NCBI GenBank assembly: GCA_905183005.1
Contig: CAJJDO010000001.1
Location: 377,836-441,835 of the forward strand
DNA length: 64,000 nucleotides
Direction of reading: 5' to 3'
DNA from: Paramecium pentaurelia
Lineage: Eukaryota; Ciliophora; Oligohymenophorea; Peniculida; Parameciidae
Shown here: piece by piece, positions 11,893-25,100 of the stretch
How the letters are laid out: every line of letters begins with the position of its first letter
Position numbering within the stretch: position 1 is the stretch's first letter
Translations under genes and position numbers: made by a program
Notes under the pieces: model-generated
Told to the model about the DNA's origin: nothing
Seen by the model: only the letters and a program-made list of their open reading frames with translations
Database searches by the model: none

Positions 11893-12795
11893 ATGAATTA
11901 AGAGGTAAACATTCCTTGTGGAAGATATGAATTTAATCAGGAGACAAGAAAAGTAGTAATGTAAAAAGATAAAGGTTTGTTAAATTTAATATTGAATGAT
12001 GAAAATGAATTATGGCTCAAATGGTATAATTTGGATCAAAATAGAAGATTAGATTTTGTATATAAATAAACAATACTTAGGAAAGAGTGATTTTTAAAGG
12101 AACAACAATTTTTGAGAAAGTTAAAGGATAACATAGAGTTTATTTACTTAAGATTACAGATGAAGATTCAAAGTATTTTTTTTGGATGCAAGTAATATAA
12201 TATATAATTTAAATAAAGAATGAAGATGTTAATTAAGATTAAATGTATATAGATTAGTTCAAAGTGATTGTTGATTCATAAATAATTGATAATCTAATAG
12301 AATTTGAGGCATAAATTCCATTAAATTAATAGTAGCCAGAATTTGTTGCTAATTAAAATAGATAATTTGAAAACTAATAACGATAACCTTTAATAAATAT
12401 TAATTAATTATAGTTATTAGAACTATTTCAGTAGCAATTATATAGACATACTAAATAAGACCTATCATTAAGCGATATATTATCTAGTGAATTCCTGTTT
12501 TCTGTGATATAAGACTAGGATTATTTTGAAGCTTTGAAAGAGTATTAAAGAATGTTAGCTTAGATATTTACCGATTGATCAATAAAATATACAATATTTT
12601 AAAGATAATCTCATAAGTCCATAATTCTAATAAGCTTTGGATCAACTATGCCTAGCTTTAAAAGGAAGAGAACGAAGCTCTGTCTTACAATAATTAGAAT
12701 TAGATAATTCCATTTTAGAGAAGGAATATGATGGTGTCATAGCTTTTATTTAAGCAATAATTAAACTAATAAAAGAAGAAAATAAAAATATTTGA
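11893..12795 (+). CDS. RPN13: Proteasome ubiquitin receptor Rpn13/ADRM1
   Basis: Four exons (introns 12058-12080, 12192-12218, 12542-12563) give 276 residues. Residues 3-105 are the Pru domain: VNIPCGRYEF at its start, KGLLNLILNDENELWLKWYN, then VIFKGTTIFEKV, HRVYLLKI and KYFFWMQ, all in the order seen in ADRM1. This pleckstrin-like fold binds ubiquitin and Rpn2 on the 19S proteasome cap. After a Gln-rich linker the C-terminal half is a DEUBAD domain (YLPIDQQ ... ISPQFQQALDQL ... LKGRERSSV), which recruits and activates the deubiquitinase Uch37. Both domains appear intact, and splicing is needed to keep each in frame. The length is somewhat below that of animal ADRM1, mainly in the linker. 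It ends about 50 bp before the next same-strand gene. Confidence 0.92.
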
Positions 12796-12846
12796 TTCAT
12801 CAATAGTAAAATTATGTTTAGTAGTTATAAATTATATAAATTAAAT

Positions 12847-15787
12847 ATGAACACTTTAACTAAATTTCATGATGATGACGAAATCACCAATCATAAAATT
12901 AAAGCTTTAGAATTGAATGCATCTCAATTTTAAGCACAAATGAAAGTATATAGTAGTAGTTATACAGCCTCTTTTTAATGAGAACACTAAATTAAAACAA
13001 CATGTTATTAGTCTTAATTTCTATATGGAGGAACGCAAATTATAATTAGCTAATCTCATTAGTGATACAGGTCCAAATGGAGAAGATAGAGTATTAATAA
13101 AAGCAGTAGCAGATTTCAAATAAATATGTGATCTGTTAGAAGGTATTACTGTATTTATAAAAAGAGGAGATAATTCGATTAAATCATATTATAATAGATA
13201 ACAATAATACAAAAGTAGAATTTTAATTGAATATAAAATAATTAAAAGAGAAGTTGTAATAAGAGACTGAAAGATATTTCATTGAAAAATAATAATTAAT
13301 AGATTAGAACAGATAATTGGCTGAAAAATCATAGATAATAAAAATTGATTTATGAACAACGATAAAATCATCTTGTATAATAAATACACAAATATTTTAG
13401 TTTATGAAAATAGAAGATCTCAATTCATAAATTATGTAAGTAAAATTGAATGAATAAAAAATACATAAGTATTATAAAGAGGAATTGGAAATTAAGACAT
13501 TAAAATTAAATACAGAACTTGCTTAAGTGAAATTTGAAAAGTAGGATTAATTGGAAAAATTTGAGATTGAAAGAAGATCTTATTTATAATAATTAGAAGT
13601 CTTCAGTACTAAATTGAATGAAGTTAAAATCGAATTGATAAATGAATATGAATATAAGATTTAATCATAAAGAATGAAAATGGATAATTAAATTTAAAAA
13701 CTTAAAGAGGAATCTTAAGATTATAAAAATTAATCTTTGTAATATATAGAAAAAAATAAAATTCTACAATTTTAAATTGATAAATATTAGCCATATATTG
13801 TTAGTTTAGAAAAGGATGTATAAGATCACAAATATAAAGTCTTTTTATTTGATGAATAAATTAAAGCAAAAGATTCCAAACTCCTTTAAAAAGATATATT
13901 AATTGATTAATTAAAGTATTAATTTATATCTAATTAGTGAATAGATCAAAAGATTGAAATAAGATAAAACTTAGCCAGGTACAAGGGAAAATGTTAGAAA
14001 ATAGAGTTCTATGAATAAAAGTTCATCTCCAGATAAATTATAATAATAATAAAAAAGTTATTAATAAAGGTAGATTATTAAATAAAGAGAACCAATAAAA
14101 TAAACAAGCAATCCTGAATCAGCAGTTTAATCTTCTCATAAAAGGACTTCTATATAAAAAGATGAATTTGTATTTGAAGAAACAACAATAGAATAATATG
14201 TTGAAAACAATCGACAAGAGATTATACAATCAATTAATTAAAGAAGTAGATAATCTTCAATAGATGATTAACCTATTTAATAGATATAAATAATAAAAAT
14301 AGTTTCTAATGAAGTATCATCAAGTAATAGAAATAATGATGTATTATAAAATACAATCATTTAAAACAATAAATCCTTATAAACTACTTAAAGAGTATGG
14401 ACTATTTAGAATGACTTTAGTGTTTAATGTGATTTCATTGAAAATAGTTAAAATATATCTTCTTAATATACTTCAGATTCATAATTGATTAAGTGTAAAA
14501 ATGAAATAATTCGACTCTAAGAAGAGTATGAATTTAAATTGAAGAGTAATTAAGATTAAATTAGTGATATGTAAGATATGATGAAAATCTCTTAGCTTAA
14601 ACATGAATAATAAATTGATTAATTAAAAAAAGAATTTGAATAATAATTATAATAAGAATTATTAAAGAAAGACTAATAGATTGCTTAATTAGAATAAATA
14701 ATTAATGAAAAAGACTAAAGAATTAAAGGCTATGAAGAATCAGAATAATTATATGAAGTATTAATAGAAGATTTAAATCTAAAATTATAATAAAAAGATT
14801 AAGAATAACAACAACTCTTAAAGAAATTTCAAGATGATATTTAATAATTATAGAGTGAAAATGCAATAGAATTAAAAAGACTTTTAGATTTAAATGAAAA
14901 TTTGAAATTAATTCATAAATAAGAAATCGAAAATTTAAATAATTAACATAAATTAGATTAGGAATAACTTATATAAGAAAGGAAAAAATTAAGAGAATAA
15001 TAAATTGATCATGAATCCTTTATAAAATAAACTACAGATTAATTATAGTAAGCTAAATCAAAAGAATATTTATTAGATAGTTATAGGAGAGAATTATTAA
15101 AAACTAATGAAATTGTTAAATATTTATCATTAGAAATTGAAAATTTTAAAAAGATTAATAATATTTTTAGAACAAAGAATGATCATATTTCTTAAACATT
15201 TCTATATAATGGTATGGGATTTCTACCAACAGAAGTATAAGATAAAATAAAGAATAAAATGAATAAAGTAAAATACAAATAGAGTATACCTTCAAATATT
15301 GCAAAAGATGCTTACTAAATGAATTTTTAGCTATAAAAGGGTTCTAAAATGAAACCAGCAAAATTGGCATCAAAAACTAGTAATATACAAGATTTTCAAA
15401 ATTAAAAGTGAGTATATTGTATATATATAATTATAGATAAGAGATAAAAGTTAGAATTGAATAATTGAATGATTTTAATGATGGATTACCAAAAATTAAT
15501 TCTAAAAATGTTTAAGAATTTGAGAGATCTCTTTCAGAATCAAAATAAAAAACATTAAATAAACAATTTAGATCAAGTATTATATTTAATTAATAAATAA
15601 TTTAGAAACTTAATAAGAAGATTAAGTTGAAGTAAATGATCCTAAAAGAATTATTTAAGATATTAATTAAAAAGAATTGCTATTGATTTAGCGTAGTCAA
15701 ATGTTATTATCTTAGTTGAATTCTACTACAGAGAATTATTAAAAATAAAACCAAAGAAAAATCAATTATAGTACTTGTAAAATATGA
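12847..15787 (+). CDS. Long coiled-coil protein (about 920-930 residues)
   Basis: Introns at 12946-12967, 13143-13164, 13375-13400, 13916-13937, 15408-15436 and 15577-15605 are supported by frame continuity. The product is almost all heptad-rich coiled coil (Glu, Lys, Gln, Leu), with a Ser/Gln-rich, probably unstructured segment at residues about 360-530 and a second coiled coil to about residue 820. With only these six introns the coding length is one base too long. Either a 34-nt intron at 13215-13248 is also removed, or one A in the run near 13324-13328 is extra; the second reading gives the better coiled coil. Such proteins in ciliates are often basal-body, cortical or tethering components, but nothing here proves that. 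It ends 13 bp from the convergent next gene. Confidence 0.72.
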
Positions 15788-15800
15788 TGAATTTAGATTT

Positions 15801-17669
15801 TCATGAAAATATTTCATCTTCACCTATCAATATATCATCTGATTATTCCTTTACAATCGAGGATTGTCTAAGGGAAATTTACTCTGTTTAAGGTTCATAT
15901 TGCGAATTTAAATTCATATTTATTTCAATTATTTTTCCTTATTACAAATTGAAAATATATTCATCATAATATTTTTCTATCATTTTCAATCTATTTTCTA
16001 GAATTTCAGATTTATGTGGTAATTATTAAAGTGCACATTCTGAAATAATAGGAAATACAGGATATTCTTTAGTAGATTTAGATAATTATTCATAAATAGG
16101 AATTTTGTAATTCTCATCAAATTATTTTCTCCATAAATTTAATTTATTAAATTCTTTATTTTATAATATCTTTAGATCACTTGATTAGATTGGTACACTC
16201 TATTAAAGTAAATATTTATTGAAATCACCAGCAACAGAAGAATCTGTATACATTAATGCAATCAAATTTTTAAAAGCATTGATTATCATTTAATCATCTT
16301 TAATAACTGTTTAATAGATTGATATTATTTAATTGAAATGCTTTGAGTCTAATTTTGAAATTAAAAATTTGAAAGTGATCATATCACAAATTGTCACTAA
16401 TGCTAATAATTTATCATCTTATTAATATAATTATAATATTACATTTATGTTATTGACTATTAATAATTTTAAGACAAATATTCAAAGATTTATGTAGAAT
16501 ATCAATTTCATCTAGAATAACTAAAGCTACTTCTGATTATGATAAAATATAATGAATTTGAATTAAGCAAGATTTAATTAAAGGGTTAATAACAATATGA
16601 TCTAAATTTATTAATTCTAACCATTTCTAAACACTCTTTACAATCATTATAGGAATAGTATCTCTTTATTCTTGTAATAATTTATTGATTTAAGATTAAT
16701 CATAATCTTCTAATAATTTCATTTCATTTTCGAATTCAGGATGTGATGAATTGAAAAAAAACTATTCTAAAGCTAATTCAAAGGAAGTAAGTTGAGTTAA
16801 TAATTTACAAGATAATCTCTCAAATTACTTTATAGATGATTCAGAATTAATGAAATTTCCTTCTAAATATAGTCGAAGTGACTAATTGATTGATTCAATT
16901 AATTCATTCATAAATACAATAAGTCCTTCATCAGTTTACCAATTTGGTTATAAATTATATTCTTTAAGCATCATATTTTCAACAAAGGTTTCATTCCTTT
17001 ATTCAGGAAATCTATTAATTAATCATATAAATATACAATGGTGAATTTATCGGAAAAATCTATGCATAATCGTTAGAAGGTTTTTTCAAAATTTGATTAT
17101 TATATCTAAAATATACCATTTGTATACTCAATATAAATAAGCAACATTTCTTTCATCATTGTTTAAGTCCATACCAAATTTGGTGTATTCCATTCTCTAG
17201 AAAAATTACTAAAAATAGCTGTTTCATCTCCATCATCCAAAAAAAGCTATATTTAATGAACATTTAGAATACTTCATATAGTTATTTAGGTAATAATTTG
17301 ATTAGTCTATATGATTCCAATTAATCATCTGATTTTCTTAATTATCGATCTGCATTTTAAAATTCATATTGTAATAGATCCCTATAAAATAAAAATGCTT
17401 CCATTCTATCATTTTCATCTATAACATTCAACTATATTTCAAAAATTATTAAAATACTTTGAAAATTATTTCTAAAAGTACACTTGTAAAACCACTAGAT
17501 ATTAAATTCATACAATCCCCTTTCTATTTTACATCATACATTTATCGAACTAATTATAAAAACTTTTATTAATTTTAATATCGATTAATACTTCTCCTAT
17601 TGTTTTGTCTTCCTAATTGTTCACCTTTCTAATTTAAGTGATCAGATATTTTATAGACTATTGGTTCAT
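15801..17669 (-). CDS. RME-8/DNAJC13-like helical-repeat protein, no J domain
   Basis: Seven exons (introns 17563-17591, 17432-17457, 17247-17272, 17106-17127, 17012-17036, 16418-16442) give 571 residues, a multiple of three after splicing. The product is alpha-helical, armadillo-like. The stretch around residues 120-165 (LFLDDGDETAIFSNFSREWN then TPNLVW) resembles the IWN repeats of RME-8/DNAJC13, the endosomal Hsc70 co-chaperone. The region after it (PNWQTDEGLIVFMNELIESI) also resembles the segment that follows a repeat there. The length is about a quarter of animal RME-8, and the central DnaJ domain is absent. The assignment rests on short motifs from memory and could be another HEAT/ARM protein. 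The gene structure itself is well supported. Confidence 0.6.
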
Positions 17670-17993
17670 TAATAAATAATTATATTAATATATATATCAA
17701 TATTAACAGGTGTGAATTAATTTAAATTGGATCATAAATACTTATGTATATTTAATTTACTTTATTTCAATTTTTAAGGTATTCTTTTACATTAGATAAT
17801 ATAAACAAATTATTTATTATAAGGTATATTAATAATATTGTTTCATCAATAACTCATTTATTCTAACATAACTAATATATATTTTATTATCTGATTAAAT
17901 AAAGAAGCTAAAATCTAAAATTGATTCCTAGCTCATTTAACAGAAAATAATTGTAAAAATTAGTTGTTAAATAATTAATTATTTTGTCTACCT
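17670..17993. promoter_or_regulatory. Divergent intergenic region
   Basis: These 324 bp lie between two divergent starts (17669 minus, 17994 plus). They are A+T-rich with no recognisable motif beyond TA-rich runs, and would hold both promoters. No RNA gene is visible. Confidence 0.4.
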
Positions 17994-19376
17994 ATGTATT
18001 CCAACAGAATAATGAGAACAAAAGTATCCTCAGACTTTTAAAATACCTGTGTAAAATGCACGAATTTATTTCTAGTCTTCCAATTTTAAGCGTCAGCAAT
18101 TTCATACATAAACTGGATCTATTTCACCTTGCAGATTTACAGTTGATAACTTTTGTACTGCAAAAACATACACTCCTACAAATGTTTAAAATGATAAAGG
18201 GGTAAATTTATATTATGAATCTATAGCTTAAAAAAGTCCAAATAGAAGCATTTCTAGCAGAAATTGAAAAACTAAATGATATTCTTAAAAAAAAAGTAAA
18301 TTTGATAAATGAACTTACTTTGAAATTAAATTCAAGTGAAGTTCATTTCTAATAAAATAGAGAAGAATTATAAAATATAAAAATAGCATATTAACATCAA
18401 GTAGAAGAGTAGTCAAAAAGAATTGAAGAATTGTTGCTAACGAATAAAGATCTTATGGAGACAAATATTTAATAACAATAAGAGTTAGAAAATCTATATA
18501 TACAGATAGAATAATATAATAAAGAATCATAAAAACTAAAAGAATCTCTAAAAAATTCATAGACTTTTCATAATGAAATAGAAGTCAAATAATTAAGATT
18601 GGAGCTTAATAATTAAAAATAAGAGATCATCACTCAATTGTAAATTTAACTTTTAGAAGAAAAAAAAGATGTTAATTTATTAAAATTATAAAATGAAGAA
18701 CTTAAAAACTAATCACAAGTAAAAATTCTAGAAAAAACTTTGTCTGATCAATAAAACACTATTGATAATTAAAAATAATGCATAGCTCAATTAAGAAAAA
18801 CTATTAATTTACTTGAATAGAATATCTCTGATTAATTTATGAGTGAAAATTCTTATAATTAACTTGTTAATGTTTTTAACACTTATAAAGATCAATAATA
18901 AGAATCTGAAGCTAAGTTGAATAAAATGTTAAAAAATAAAGAAACAGAAATAATTGATCTAAAAAACAACTTTTAAAGTTAATAAATCTAATTAGAATAG
19001 TCTAATCTTTTGGTAATATCCTTATAAAATTAAATTGAAAAATTATAAAATATGATCAAACTTCAAATAGAAGATTTTGATATTAAAAAATTTGAAAGTG
19101 ATTCAGTATATAAATAACCTCTTAATTAACATAATAAAAATTATAGTAAAAAATTGAATAAAGATTAAATTGGCACTCCATAAAATCAATAAATTAATTT
19201 TATAGTATTTCTATATATTTTATTAATTTTAGAAAGAATAATGTAGACATGTTCCCATTTCAAATTAAATTTTTGAAAAAGAATTATAATCTTATAAAAA
19301 TAAAATGAATAGTCCATCGAATATTAAATTTAGATAAGATTTTAAAGAAGGAAATTAAAATAAAAAAGTGTTTTGA
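17994..19376 (+). CDS. Coiled-coil protein, 434 residues
   Basis: Four exons (introns 18051-18075, 18202-18226, 19205-19232) add up to 435 codons exactly. The first 60 residues are Ser/Thr/Gln-rich and unstructured (KRQQFHTQTGSISPCRF). Residues about 65-375 are a continuous Glu/Lys/Gln/Leu coiled coil. The C-terminal 60 residues are basic with SP and NK motifs. Splicing switches between all three frames, and each exon is coherent only in its chosen frame. A second in-frame ATG at 18012 could be the true start. It is not recognisable as a named family; a structural or scaffold role is a guess. It is convergent with the next gene, 31 bp apart. Confidence 0.75.
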
Positions 19377-19407
19377 TATGTATATTTATTTAATTTCTAC
19401 ACAAACT

Positions 19408-21331
19408 TCATTACTTTTTCATCACAATTTTGCCATTAATTTTATTATGAGTTAGTGTAATAGATTGTCTCTTTGTAGTTTATTTATATTCTGTTTATAA
19501 TCTAATTGTATCTGTATTATGTAATTATAATTTTTTTTTTTATTTTGGATGAGGACTCTCTAACATAATTTTAAATTGTTAAAAAGAGGAAAGTTTGTCG
19601 AGATTTTTCATAAGATTCTTTTAAGAACTATTCTGAGATGTTAAAGCACTTGCTTTATAAAATTATCTTAATTTTTCTGGAGTCTTTTTAGGTTATGTTT
19701 TTATTTTGCTACTAAAATTATTAGAGTAAATTTTAATAATTTTTGAATCCTTTTTAGCTGGTGTGAATTCTGTTTATAATGATTACTGTGAATTAGATTT
19801 TTTATGTACTGGTGTAATGTAATTAAATAATTTAGGTTAACTTTAATTATTTCCACCAGTATTGATAATTTAACTTAAACGCATTTAATCTGTTTTCAGT
19901 TATTCTGATGAAACACTTCTAGTACTTGTAATAAAGTGAGCACTACTATGTTTAGCTTAGTTAGTATTAAGATTGTTTTAATCAATCTTATTAGATATTA
20001 TTTTTTGAATTTTAATCTTATTATCTTAAGATAATTTTATTATCTTGGCTTTCATGAATTTTTAGAATTCATTTTCTTCTTAACTACTATTAATATGTTA
20101 TTATGATGATGATTTTTATGAAGGATGAGGCAATTCAGGAGATTATTTTTAAGAATTTCTAATATTTTTTAAGACTTTTCCATTAATCAAATGAAATGGT
20201 AAGTTTAATTATAATTTATCTTTATTTATTTAATTGTTTCTTATGACTAATTATTTTAATAATTTCAAATTCTAAGATGGCAATTTTGTTAGTTATTTTT
20301 AATTATTTTTTTCTGTTTAAATTTATTATTGCATTGTTAACCATGTTTCATCTATGTTCTAAAATATTAAATAATGTAATTACAATATAATCATCATCCT
20401 TTTAGAATTTAATGATTTATCTAAGAAGAGATTTTGCAGATTTCTCACTAATTTTTGTTATACTATTCAACACTTGAATATCTTCATTCAATTTTTCATA
20501 TTCTATTTTATTACTTTAAATTCAATACATGTACTTATACTGGATTATTCATATGGTATTCCTAGTTATATTTTAATCCTTCTATATTCATATTTTCTAA
20601 TATCATAAGAATTATTACTTTTTTTTCTCATAAAAATAAGTAGCCATATCTGCAAGGAATCCAAAAAACATTCTTGGTATATCTTTATGATATTTATAAT
20701 ATTCTACTAATTGTTTAATTTTGTTAGATTATATTGTAATTGGATAATATCTATATTCATATTACTAAATTGAATTACTTTTTTAAATACTCCTCATTCT
20801 CCTTTATATTTAAGTTATCTTTGAAATCTATGACCCACTTAACTGGTTTTGTTGAAAAAAAGTCCTCAAATTTTTTGACTTTTTATTATGAATATTTAGT
20901 GTACAAGGCCTTCTCAATCTTTAATGAATGATACACTATTTATTAAATATGCGTATAAATGTTTGACATTTTTTGAACATTTTAATTTTTAACAGAACGG
21001 ACAATCCCTCTTTCTAAAAGAACTCTTCATAACTGAATATAATTAATATTGTATAATAAATTAATATCAATTCCTTTCTTAACAATTGGTATCCTAAAGA
21101 ATTTTGTAAATTCAAATCAAGTCCTTCAATCAATCTTTAAGTTTATTATTTTAGTTACTTGATATAATCTTGAAAAAATCTATTTTTTTCAAATCAATGT
21201 TTTTACAACAAATTTGATTTAATTTCATCCAAATTATAATTAAGTGTCTAAGCTTTCTCTTTACAATTATGATTGTTGTTTATTAATTCTAAAATATCTA
21301 AATAACATGAGTTAATATAATAGAAAATCAT
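19408..21331 (-). CDS. Uncharacterized protein with conserved-looking N-terminal half and Ser/Lys-rich tail
   Basis: Introns at 21180-21206, 21014-21033, 20751-20778, 20597-20618, 20503-20534 and 20359-20383 leave 590 codons, 589 residues. Residues about 1-270 are helical with a hydrophobic patch near residues 70-85. A structured-looking stretch (KPVKWVIDFKDNL ... YHKDIPRMFFGFLADM ... EYRRIKI) spans about residues 150-240. The C-terminal half is low-complexity, Ser/Lys/Gln-rich, with several TP and SP sites and a basic end. The 20-nt intron at 21014-21033 is the weak point: it starts GTT, and the alternative is a missing base in the T run there. The start is uncertain; further ATGs upstream are cut off by TGA. 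No family is recognised. Confidence 0.6.
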
Positions 21332-22174
21332 TTGTATTATTATTAATCTAAAAGATCAAAATTATTCATAAATTTGAGATTCACATTAATAAGAGTAAGA
21401 ATTTGAGTTCATTTTTAGAAATTAATCAGATTTTGAGTTCATTATAGATATTTATGTTTTAATAAGTATTATAACATTATATATTATATAATCTTTTAAT
21501 GACAGAATATAAATATTAAAGTTTAGTATTCTTTTTAATGATAATTAAGTTTTTAATTTATTGAGTTCATATTCAATAACATTAATATAATTCTGAAATG
21601 GTTTCTATTTGAATTTCAAAGAAATATCGAAATTTAAATTATGTAATTTATAAGTATAGAATATAATTATCCTAATTTTTGAATTATCAATTCTTAAAAA
21701 ATAAAGGAGGATTCAATAATTTAATAATTTGATAAAGAAGGAATTAGAATTATTTAGAAAATTTACACCTTTACAATTGATTCTGAAGAATAGTAGAGTA
21801 CTTAATTTGTAAGTTTATTCTAAACATTAAAATTTATGATTACAATCAGTACTAATAATATTTTTGAATTAATATCAATAAATTTTTATATTTTGAAATA
21901 TATATGTTAAGTTTATATTTAATTTGAAAAGAATTTGTAAAAATTATCTGATTTTAAATTAAAATAGGTTAATCAAAAACAAATAATTTTTTAATTAGAT
22001 ATACTAAATTGTTAAGGTTAGAGGGGATATATTATTAATAACTAATAGATTTTATTGATTTAATGAGATTATTTCTTAACTCAAAATATAAAAATATAAA
22101 ATAGATTGCTATTCTCCAAACATGTTTATGTCAAATTATTAATAAATTTACTTATTTTAAAATCACTATATATT
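21332..22174. other. Long intergenic interval, no confident gene
   Basis: This 843-bp stretch separates the divergent starts of the unknown minus-strand gene and the first MGxC paralogue, which is long for this compact region. It is A+T-rich with short open frames only; a plus-strand frame near 21700-21840 looks weakly coding but has no ATG and no partner exon. It probably includes the promoter of the paralogue cluster and possibly decayed coding sequence. Confidence 0.4.
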
Positions 22175-25100
22175 ATGGGTTGTTGTATATCTTAACAAAG
22201 AACCTAAGAAGCTGTTATTTTAACTTAAATTTAAAAGGCTGTATAAGAACAAGAAGAAATGTCCATTATTGAGAATGTAGAATAAGAGCGTAATGATATT
22301 ATTGAATAGCCTGAACCTATGGCTAATGATAAAAAATAAGAAGAATACTTGGCAAAAATTCAAAAAAGTGAAGAAGAAGAGGATAAGTAAGAAAAAAAAT
22401 AATAAAAAACAAAAACGACAAAAAGAGATGAAAATTATCTTAAAATCATTGAATACAAAAGCATTAAGATTAATTATTACATTCTAACTCCAAAATATGA
22501 TGAAGTTTCTATGTATTATGATTTCATCATCAATACAAGTCATTTAGATTTTTAATATGAGATAAAATGTAAAGCAATTGTTACATCTGAACCAGAATAA
22601 CCATTTTCAATTAAACCATATTCTTATTTGGAAGCATCTTCAAATTCAAGTTACGATATATTTTTTAGAAATGACACTTATTTTACAATAGATTAATAAT
22701 TAAATACTAACAGACAATCTTTTGATACCTTATTAGAAGTAGAAAGAACTTTGAAAAAGAAAAAAGAATAGATAATTCTACCTTCGGCATTTTAATTACG
22801 ATCATAAAAATAAGAGGATTCTTAATAAAATTTGAATAGCCCAAGAAGATCACCAAAAAAACAAAAAGGCAAAATTTAAACTGAAGTAATTTCAGAAATG
22901 TTAGAAGTTATGCATGTATTTGATATGGAATTATGCCCTCGTTTCCATTAATTATTATTTTTTTTGATGGTATAATAATAAATGGCAAAGTTAAAACCAT
23001 ATTTAGTTAATATATCTGAAGTCTATTTTCTTTTTGATTAGAAACCTTCTTTAGATGAACAATAAGTGTAAAAAATTGCTATATTTTATGAATTTTTAGA
23101 TTATAATTTATAAGAATTATAAGATTATTTAAAGAAAGAGAAAAAATAATTGTCACATTTGTTATTCTTAAGATTATCCTTAGACCTAACATAGATATTT
23201 TATTATTGTTACAGCTCTTATACATATAGATGTAATTTTACTTTAAAATCAGTCTATTATACTAATAAAAATAAGAAATTTAAATTATAAGCATTTGCAC
23301 GATTATAAACTTTAATAAGATTTTCAAATGAAGAGGATGTATAATAACTTCTTCAATCAGTAAGTGAATAAAAGTTTAAATTCTTTATAAAAGATTTTGA
23401 AAAAGATTTTGGAGCTTTGTGTGATCTTATTCTTCTTTTCAAAAATGTTGATAATTAAATAGGAAATATAAAGAAAATTAGGAGGAAGAAAAAAAACTCA
23501 GATCTTCACCATTAAAAATATGCAGAATTTGCTATGTCTTTATTAGATTCTGAAAATACAGATAAATTAATATATGAATTAATAAGATTAAAATGTTAAC
23601 CTATTGATAAAGATAACTTTGATTATATATTGGAGGAAATCAAAACATTAATAATGACTTTAGAATAACAAATTTAAGATGAGATATATTAAAGAGAAAA
23701 ATTGAATGATTTAAAAGAATAGATGATTTTGCAAAATGAAAGCATTATTAAAGTAAATAATAATGAGAAAGTAGATTTTATTGCAGAAGAGGAAAATGAA
23801 TTACACAGATTTGAAACTAATTTGCCAAAAAAATCTAAAAAGTAAAAAGTTTAACCAAGCGAAAATGATCTATTTAATGAAATGAAGTACTCTGCTTTAT
23901 TTTATTTTGAAACATTTATGGAAAGAAGTATGAAATTTTTAGAAATATGCACTAATGATGCTCATCGTGCATATGCTTTAATACTCTAATCTATAGGACA
24001 AACTATGAATATTCCATCTAGAGAATAAAAATTAGCAGAATAATAATTGATTTTATAAGAAGCAAGTAAATTAGTGTTAAAGGAAAAAGTATTTATAATT
24101 TAAGATTCATTTCATTATTATTTGTTATTAACACTAATAAGTTCATTAGTTGATAAACCAATTTAATTATTAAATTAACTTAAATCATTAATTTAGTAGT
24201 AAAATACTATAAGAAGGAAATAAATACGACCTAAATTAAGTACACATCAAACATGTACAGGTATAATTGAAATGAGAAAAGCATTGATATTAGACCTTTT
24301 TTATATTGATCATTATCTGAAACGTCATTTATTTTAAAATGCCACTTAATTAGTATAACATATAGTAACATAATAATTGAGATTCAATTTAAAATCTTAT
24401 TTACTTTATGGAAGAAGTCTCTTCATAAGTGGTATAATTTGTGAGAAAATGATGCAACCAGTGTCAGCTATGTTAAATTTAGAAGTTTGTAGATTACTTT
24501 ATTAATAATTTTTCCCTGTTTAGAAATTTATGTATTTAGATGAAGAGACTAATCAATTAGTAGATGTAGAATATTAAGAAAGTAATAAATAATACAAATA
24601 AATAATGATTCATTTTGAGAATGAAGGTTCTGAAAATTTGAATATTCTTGAATTTAATTTAGGACTTGTATATTTCACATTGTCTGAAAAAGAAAATGCC
24701 TTAAAATGTTTAAGAAAAGTCAAAGAAGCTAGAGAAAAGAAGTATGATCTAGTTTCAGATGAGGTTTTAGAAGTTGTCTTGTAAATTTTAAAAATACATG
24801 TTGAATAAGAAGAAAATGGAGCTGCTTTAGAGATTTGTTAAGAATATTATGTTAAATTTAAATATTTGGCTAAATAGAATATATTAACAAAAAGTAGATT
24901 AATTGCTCGTTTATAATTAATTATGGCAGCTATATATGAATGTAATATGATGTTAGTGAGTGCTTTAAAATATTATTAGAAAGCAAATAAAACATTTGCA
25001 ATGTCTAAAAATAATTCTTATGTTAGATAATTACATATTTTATAGAAAATTAGAAAAATAGTTGAATTGATTAAGTTAAAGGCTTATTAATCTCATAGTT

